A stretch of DNA of 64,000 bases, taken from contig JABMLH010000003.1 in assembly GCA_013205085.1 (NCBI GenBank), positions 496,001 through 560,000 on the forward strand, written 5' to 3'. Shown here one piece after another: positions 60,863 through 64,000 of this stretch. Under the pieces are notes generated by a model that did not search any database, was not told the DNA's origin, and worked only from the letters and a program-made list of their open reading frames with translations. Made by a program: the position numbers and the translations under genes. How positions within the stretch are numbered: the first letter of the stretch is position 1; every line of letters starts with the position of its first letter. Source of the stretch: Microbacteriaceae bacterium VKM Ac-2854. Lineage in GTDB: Bacteria; Actinomycetota; Actinomycetes; Actinomycetales; Microbacteriaceae.

Positions 60863-63795
60863 GGATCCTCCGGGTGCGCTTCGCGGGGATCGGCCCGTAC
60901 CGCGAGGAACAGACCATCGACTTCGAGGGGCTGGAGGACGACGGCATCTACCTGATCGCCGGACGCACCGGCGCGGGCAAGTCGACCATCCTCGATGCGA
61001 TCTGCTTCGCGCTCTACGGCTCCGTGCCCCGCTTCGAGGGCGGCCCGTCGAACCTGCGCAGCGATCACTCCGGCCCGGAGGACCCGAGCTTCTCCGAGCT
61101 GGAGTTCGAGGCGGGCGCCGGGCGGTACCGGCTGTACCGCTCGCCGGAGTATCAGCGGCCCGCCAAGCGGGGCGGCGGGCTCACCAAGAACCCGGCGAAG
61201 GCCAACCTCGCGGTGTGGCGCGACGGCGCCTGGGAGGGTGTCTCCACCAGCGCTCGCGAGATCGGCGACGAGGTGCTCGCGCTGGTCGGGCTCACGAAGG
61301 ATCAGTTCCTCCAGGTCATCCTGCTCGCGCAGAACCGCTTCCACGAGTTCCTGCTGGCGAAGAACGACGACCGCCAGCGGCTGCTGCGCAGCCTGTTCGC
61401 CACCGAGCGTTTCGATCGCCTGCGCAAGCAGCTGATCGAGAAGCGACAGACCATGGCGGTCGCGCTGGAGGCCGAGAGCACGATCATCGCGCAGCTCGCC
61501 AAAGAGGCCGCCGACCTGGCGGGCATCGACGAGCCGATCGCGCCCGACGCGGAGTGGTTCGCGAGCCTGCCGGAGGCGCTCGCACCCCGGGTGAGTGCTG
61601 CAGCGGAACTGGCCGCGCAGACCGACGACCGGTTGATCGCGGCGACCGCCGTCCGCGACGATGCGTTGCGCATCCGTCGCCTGCAGCAGCGGCGTGCGAC
61701 AGCGCAGCGCGATCGCGCGGCACTCACCGAGCAGGAGGGCGAGGTCGTCGAGCTGCGCGCGAGCGTCGCCGCCGCACGCCGAGCCGACGTCGTCTGGCCC
61801 TTGCTCGCCGCCGAACGGCGCGCCGAGGCCGAAGCCGAGACGAGCCGGCTCGCGGCCGAACGCGCCGATGTCGAACTCGAATCCGTCGCCGGGCCGGAGC
61901 TCGATCCGGCCGCGGTCGCCGAGGCCGCCACCGCCGGGCTCGGGGCGATCGACGGCGCCCTCGCCGACGAGGCGCGAGTCCCCTCCGCACGCCGAGCCGT
62001 GAGCAAAGCCGTCTCCGCCCGAGATCGAGCAGACGAGTCCATCGCGGCGCAGGAGCGTGCGCTGGCCGAACTGCCGGGCCGCCTCGACGCGAACGAGGAG
62101 GAGCTGCGGCTTCGACGGGCGTCTGCCGAGCGGCGCGAGCAACACGACGCAGCCGTCACGGGCCTGCGGACCCGAGCAACGGCGGCGGTCGAACTGGACA
62201 CGGCGCGCACGACGCACGCCGAGCGCAATGCCGCCTACGTGATCGCCACCGAGAAGCACGCCGCAGCGACCCGGCGGCACGCCGACCTCGTCGCCGAACG
62301 GTTCTCCGGCTTCGCGGCCGAGCTGGCCGAGCGCCTGCAGCCCGGCGAGCCCTGCTCCGTCTGCGGCTCGATCGAGCATCCCGCCCCGGCCGCGCACGAG
62401 GGCACGCGCTCGGTGACGCCGGATGAGATCGACGCTTCGTGGACCGAGGTGGAGCGCCTCGCGACGCTGATCCGCTCGGCACTGGAAGCGAGCACCGTCG
62501 CGGGAGAGCGCGTCGCGAGCCTCGCCGCGGTCGCGGGAGACGAGTCCGCCGAAGCGCTGGCCGCCGAGCTCATCGCGGCCGAGACGGCGCGCTCCGAGGC
62601 CGTTCGCGCCGAGGCCGCTGTCGTGAAACTCGAGAAGCAGCGCGCGCGGATGCTGCGCGAGCGCGACGACCTGACGACGGCGCTCGACAGCGCCCGACGC
62701 GGTCGCACCGAGCTAGCCGAAACGGCCACCGCCGCCGAGACGGAGCTGGCTGCGCTCCTCGTCCGGGTCGAAGCCCACCGCGACGGCTATGCCACCGTCG
62801 CCGAACGAGCCTCCATGCTGCGGCACCGGCGCGACGTCGCGACCGCAGCCGTGACCGCGCGCGCCGCGCTGCTGCAGCGGGCGGAGGCGCTCGCGTCCGC
62901 CGGCCGCGCAGCGCAGGAGCAGCTGGACGCGAGCGGCTTCGCGACCCGGGAGGAGGCCGCCGCGGCGCATCTCGACGCCGCCGCCGTCGCCCGCCACGTC
63001 GCCCGGATCGACGGCCACGCGGAACGCGTCGCCACCGTGAACGCGATCCTGGCCGAGGAGGAGCTCGCCGACCTGCCCGACGAACCCGTCGACCTCACCG
63101 ACGCCGAGGCGTCCGTCGTCGCTGCGCGCACCGAGCGCGACGCTGCCCTCGCCCATCACGCCGCGCTCGCCGGCGACGCGGACCGGCTCCACAACAAAGC
63201 GGAGGCGGCCGTGCAGCGCGTCGGGCGATCCGCGCACCAGCTGCGCAGCTTCGAGGAATTGCGCGCCCTCTCGGAGGCCGTCGACGGCAAGGGCCAGAAC
63301 ACCCGCCGGATGGACCTCGAGGCCTTCGCGCTCGCCGGGCGGCTCGAAGAGATCGTGGACGCCGCGAACGCCCGGCTCGCGGCGATGACCACCGGGCGCT
63401 ACAGCCTCGAGCACGACGACTCCCTCGCCTACCGCGGCGCCGCCTCCGGCCTCGGTCTGGTGGTCTTCGACGCGTACACCGGTGCCCGCCGCGCTCCGGC
63501 CTCGCTCTCGGGCGGGGAGACCTTCCTCGCGTCGCTCGCCCTCGCGCTCGGCCTCGCCGACGCGGTCACCGCTCAGGCGGGCGGCATCACGCTCGACACG
63601 ATGTTCATCGACGAGGGCTTCGGCTCCCTCGATCCCGAGACGCTCGAGATCGCGATGTCGACCCTCGACGGCCTGCGCGCCGGCGGCCGCACGGTCGGCC
63701 TGATCAGCCACGTCGAGGTCATGAAGGAACGCATCCCGGTCGGCCTCCAGGTCGAGGTCACCGACCGCGGCGACTCCCGCATCCGCGTGGCCTGA
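60859..63795 (+). CDS. sbcC: Exonuclease SbcCD subunit C (SMC-like ATPase)
   Basis: The protein of 978 residues is an SMC-like ATPase: Walker A GRTGAGKS at residues 35-42, long coiled coils rich in Ala, Glu and Arg, a zinc-hook Cys499-x2-Cys502 (GEPCSVCG) at the centre, and a C-terminal signature LSGGE (883-887) and Walker B FIDEGFGSLD. With SbcD it unwinds and degrades hairpin DNA. Its ATG overlaps the sbcD stop. Confidence 0.97.
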   Translation: MRILRVRFAGIGPYREEQTIDFEGLEDDGIYLIAGRTGAGKSTILDAICFALYGSVPRFEGGPSNLRSDHSGPEDPSFSELEFEAGAGRYRLYRSPEYQRPAKRGGGLTKNPAKANLAVWRDGAWEGVSTSAREIGDEVLALVGLTKDQFLQVILLAQNRFHEFLLAKNDDRQRLLRSLFATERFDRLRKQLIEKRQTMAVALEAESTIIAQLAKEAADLAGIDEPIAPDAEWFASLPEALAPRVSAAAELAAQTDDRLIAATAVRDDALRIRRLQQRRATAQRDRAALTEQEGEVVELRASVAAARRADVVWPLLAAERRAEAEAETSRLAAERADVELESVAGPELDPAAVAEAATAGLGAIDGALADEARVPSARRAVSKAVSARDRADESIAAQERALAELPGRLDANEEELRLRRASAERREQHDAAVTGLRTRATAAVELDTARTTHAERNAAYVIATEKHAAATRRHADLVAERFSGFAAELAERLQPGEPCSVCGSIEHPAPAAHEGTRSVTPDEIDASWTEVERLATLIRSALEASTVAGERVASLAAVAGDESAEALAAELIAAETARSEAVRAEAAVVKLEKQRARMLRERDDLTTALDSARRGRTELAETATAAETELAALLVRVEAHRDGYATVAERASMLRHRRDVATAAVTARAALLQRAEALASAGRAAQEQLDASGFATREEAAAAHLDAAAVARHVARIDGHAERVATVNAILAEEELADLPDEPVDLTDAEASVVAARTERDAALAHHAALAGDADRLHNKAEAAVQRVGRSAHQLRSFEELRALSEAVDGKGQNTRRMDLEAFALAGRLEEIVDAANARLAAMTTGRYSLEHDDSLAYRGAASGLGLVVFDAYTGARRAPASLSGGETFLASLALALGLADAVTAQAGGITLDTMFIDEGFGSLDPETLEIAMSTLDGLRAGGRTVGLISHVEVMKERIPVGLQVEVTDRGDSRIRVA

Positions 63796-63818
63796 TCACC
63801 CCTGCGAGGGACCCGCGC

Positions 63819-63859
63819 AGCGCGCGAGGGCGCCCCGGGCCGGGGCGCCCTCGCGCGCT
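63819..63859. terminator. Hairpin, family B copy 2, at a convergent junction
   Basis: AGCGCGCGAGGGCGCCCCG (63819-63837) pairs perfectly with 63841-63859, with a three-base loop. Outer AGGGACCC/GGGTCCCT arms (63807-63814 and 63864-63871) add a second stem. It separates sbcC from a convergent gene. Confidence 0.8.
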
Positions 63860-63891
63860 GAAGGGGTCCCTAGCAGGGAGGGAGGGCGGGC

Positions 63892-64000
63892 TCAGCCGAT
63901 CGCTTCGCGCAAGAGGTGCATCAGGGCGTCGAGCTGGACGCCGTCGGCCGAGGTGATCTCGGCATCGGAGCCGTCCAGCGCGCGGGCGGCGAGGCCGGCC
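63892..64000 (-). CDS. C-terminal fragment of an unidentified gene
   Basis: The frame that ends at the TGA complement at 63892-63894 runs off the window edge and encodes about 35 residues ending LDALMHLLREAIG. It has no recognisable motif. The amphipathic helical pattern is compatible with many proteins, so the gene is unidentified. It converges with sbcC. Confidence 0.4.
   Translation of the reverse strand, partial: AGLAARALDGSDAEITSADGVQLDALMHLLREAIG

Overview
The window reads as chromosomal DNA of a high-GC actinobacterium, most likely a member of the Microbacteriaceae. The lineage is inferred from a DUF222/HNH (13E12-type) endonuclease, a Tat-exported small protein with an SRRRVV signal, many GTG starts with four-base stop/start overlaps, many apparently leaderless genes, and the block leuC-leuD-murA-plsC-gpsA-ddl / thiL / rsmD / recG / coaD. 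No phage, insertion sequence with a transposase, or CRISPR array was seen. Content is mostly core and housekeeping with a few accessory genes.

Layout. 1-5.0 kb: end of a DedA membrane protein, a short-chain dehydrogenase, a Nudix hydrolase and a four-gene osmoprotectant (OpuC/ProU-type) ABC importer. 5.3-9.7 kb: TetR regulator, SRAP/HMCES-type abasic-site protein, App1-like phosphatase, AlkZ-like DNA glycosylase and YceI. 9.8-16.1 kb: GH3 lipoprotein, DHA2 efflux pump, class A penicillin-binding protein with PASTA, DNA/RNA endonuclease. 16.2-19.0 kb: PabC-like lyase, 13E12 HNH endonuclease and a decayed acetyltransferase. 19.1-37.4 kb: a core block on mostly the minus strand (cofE, coaD, recG, tgpA-like/DUF58/moxR, rsmD, thiL, DUF3515, ddl, gpsA, plsC, murA, leuD, leuC). 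A DUF559 nuclease gene on the opposite strand, flanked by palindromes, interrupts it between murA and plsC. 37.5-42.6 kb: DUF6584, a membrane protein, PP2C phosphatase, TerC with an upstream yybP-ykoY-like (manganese) riboswitch, and a sortase-anchored GH9 cellulase. 43.2-43.8 kb: two tRNA-Glu(CUC) genes. 43.8-64 kb: lipid kinase, metallo-beta-lactamase-fold and Nudix hydrolases, M20 peptidase, metallophosphoesterase, Stealth glycan phosphotransferase, CYTH-CHAD protein, S9 peptidase, maltokinase-like protein, FAD/Rieske oxidoreductase, CorA, and SbcCD.

The intergenic DNA carries several short repeat families: (A) GTTGTCAC/CCCGGG palindromes, six copies; (B) GCGCGCGAGGGCGCC hairpins at two convergent junctions; (C) an element made of 19-bp tandem units plus a 62-nt tail ending in an inverted copy of the unit, two copies; (D) a 47-bp tandem array; and a separate 19-bp GCTGATCG array. 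Regulatory features visible in sequence are a leucine-rich leader peptide with competing stems before leuCD, the manganese riboswitch before terC with a predicted Shine-Dalgarno switch, a palindromic operator before yceI, and many TANNNT -10 boxes six or seven bases before start codons.
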